5,222 nucleotides of DNA from Solirubrobacterales bacterium (GTDB taxonomy: Bacteria; Actinomycetota; Thermoleophilia; Solirubrobacterales; Solirubrobacteraceae), in the NCBI GenBank assembly GCA_015655225.1, contig JAATFK010000001.1:1-5222 (forward strand), in the 5' to 3' direction. Shown here piece after piece: positions 5,159 to 5,222 of the stretch. The notes beneath the pieces are model-generated. The model had not been told where the DNA came from. It did no database searches and worked only from the letters and a program-made list of their open reading frames with translations. The first letter of the stretch is position 1; each line of letters begins with the position of its first letter. The position numbers and the translations under genes are program-made.

Positions 5159-5222
5159 CGGCGTAGAAGTCCGCCTCCAGGCGGCCCAGCTCGGTCACCG
5201 GCTCGTCGCCGTACATCCATTC
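5136..5222 (-). CDS. C-terminal end of an unrecognised protein (5' end outside window)
   Basis: On the minus strand an open frame enters at the window edge and gives 28 residues before TGA at 5138-5136. It includes MYGDEPVTELGRLEADFYAG and ends in AAGTTA. The residues are mixed and protein-like, with GC-rich third positions, unlike the Arg/Pro-rich shadow frames. I do not recognise the family. Its stop lies in the first copy of the 54-bp repeat, and its end overlaps the annotated GTG of the membrane protein by 23 bases, so the two may be co-transcribed. With so little sequence, a chance open frame cannot be excluded. Confidence 0.55.
   Translation of the reverse strand, partial: EWMYGDEPVTELGRLEADFYAGAAGTTA

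Noticed and set aside
4915..5220. 101-codon minus-strand frame crossing the repeat region
   Set aside because: It encodes repetitive Arg/Gly/Ala-rich sequence created by reading the repeats in a third frame. The VTT protein and the upstream gene end explain the region better.

Overview
This window is a very GC-rich bacterial segment. Codon third positions are almost always G or C, and genes are packed tightly with short gaps. The gene set (an Ada/AlkA-type glycosylase, an actinobacterial-looking pyruvate kinase, poor Shine-Dalgarno sequences) suggests an Actinomycetota member, possibly of the Thermoleophilia/Solirubrobacterales type. That placement is inference from composition and gene style, not a phylogenetic result.

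Left block, plus strand, 2-2782: four co-directional genes with gaps of 24, 8 and 1 bases, probably one transcription unit. They are the C-terminal part of an AlkA-type 3-methyladenine DNA glycosylase (start lies outside the window), a queuosine-5'-phosphate N-glycosylase of the DUF2419/Qng1 queuine-salvage family, a RimJ/RimL-like GNAT acetyltransferase, and an exodeoxyribonuclease III/AP endonuclease. The first and last are consecutive enzymes of base excision repair: AlkA removes alkylated bases and ExoIII cuts the abasic site. The Qng1 gene between them is also an N-glycosylase, but one that acts on a modified nucleotide.

Middle, 2783-4276: an 84-base gap with two small hairpins leads to a complete pyruvate kinase gene. 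It has no visible Shine-Dalgarno sequence and has a TANNNT box just upstream of its ATG. Its active site is intact and it carries the Lys-type signature associated with K+-independent pyruvate kinases. A perfect 18-bp palindrome sits in the 24-base gap between the convergent stop codons and may act as a terminator for both sides.

Right block, minus strand, 4301-5222: a TVP38/TMEM64 (VTT/DedA-superfamily) membrane protein gene, preceded by the last 28 codons of another gene that runs in from the window edge. The junction between the two is made of an exact 54-bp-period tandem repeat (3.4 copies). Each copy repeats the upstream gene's terminal codons and stop in one frame and encodes an 18-residue Pro/Glu/Gly-rich unit in the membrane protein's frame. 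This is the most unusual structure in the window. I found no RNA genes, insertion sequences, CRISPR arrays or clear defence systems.
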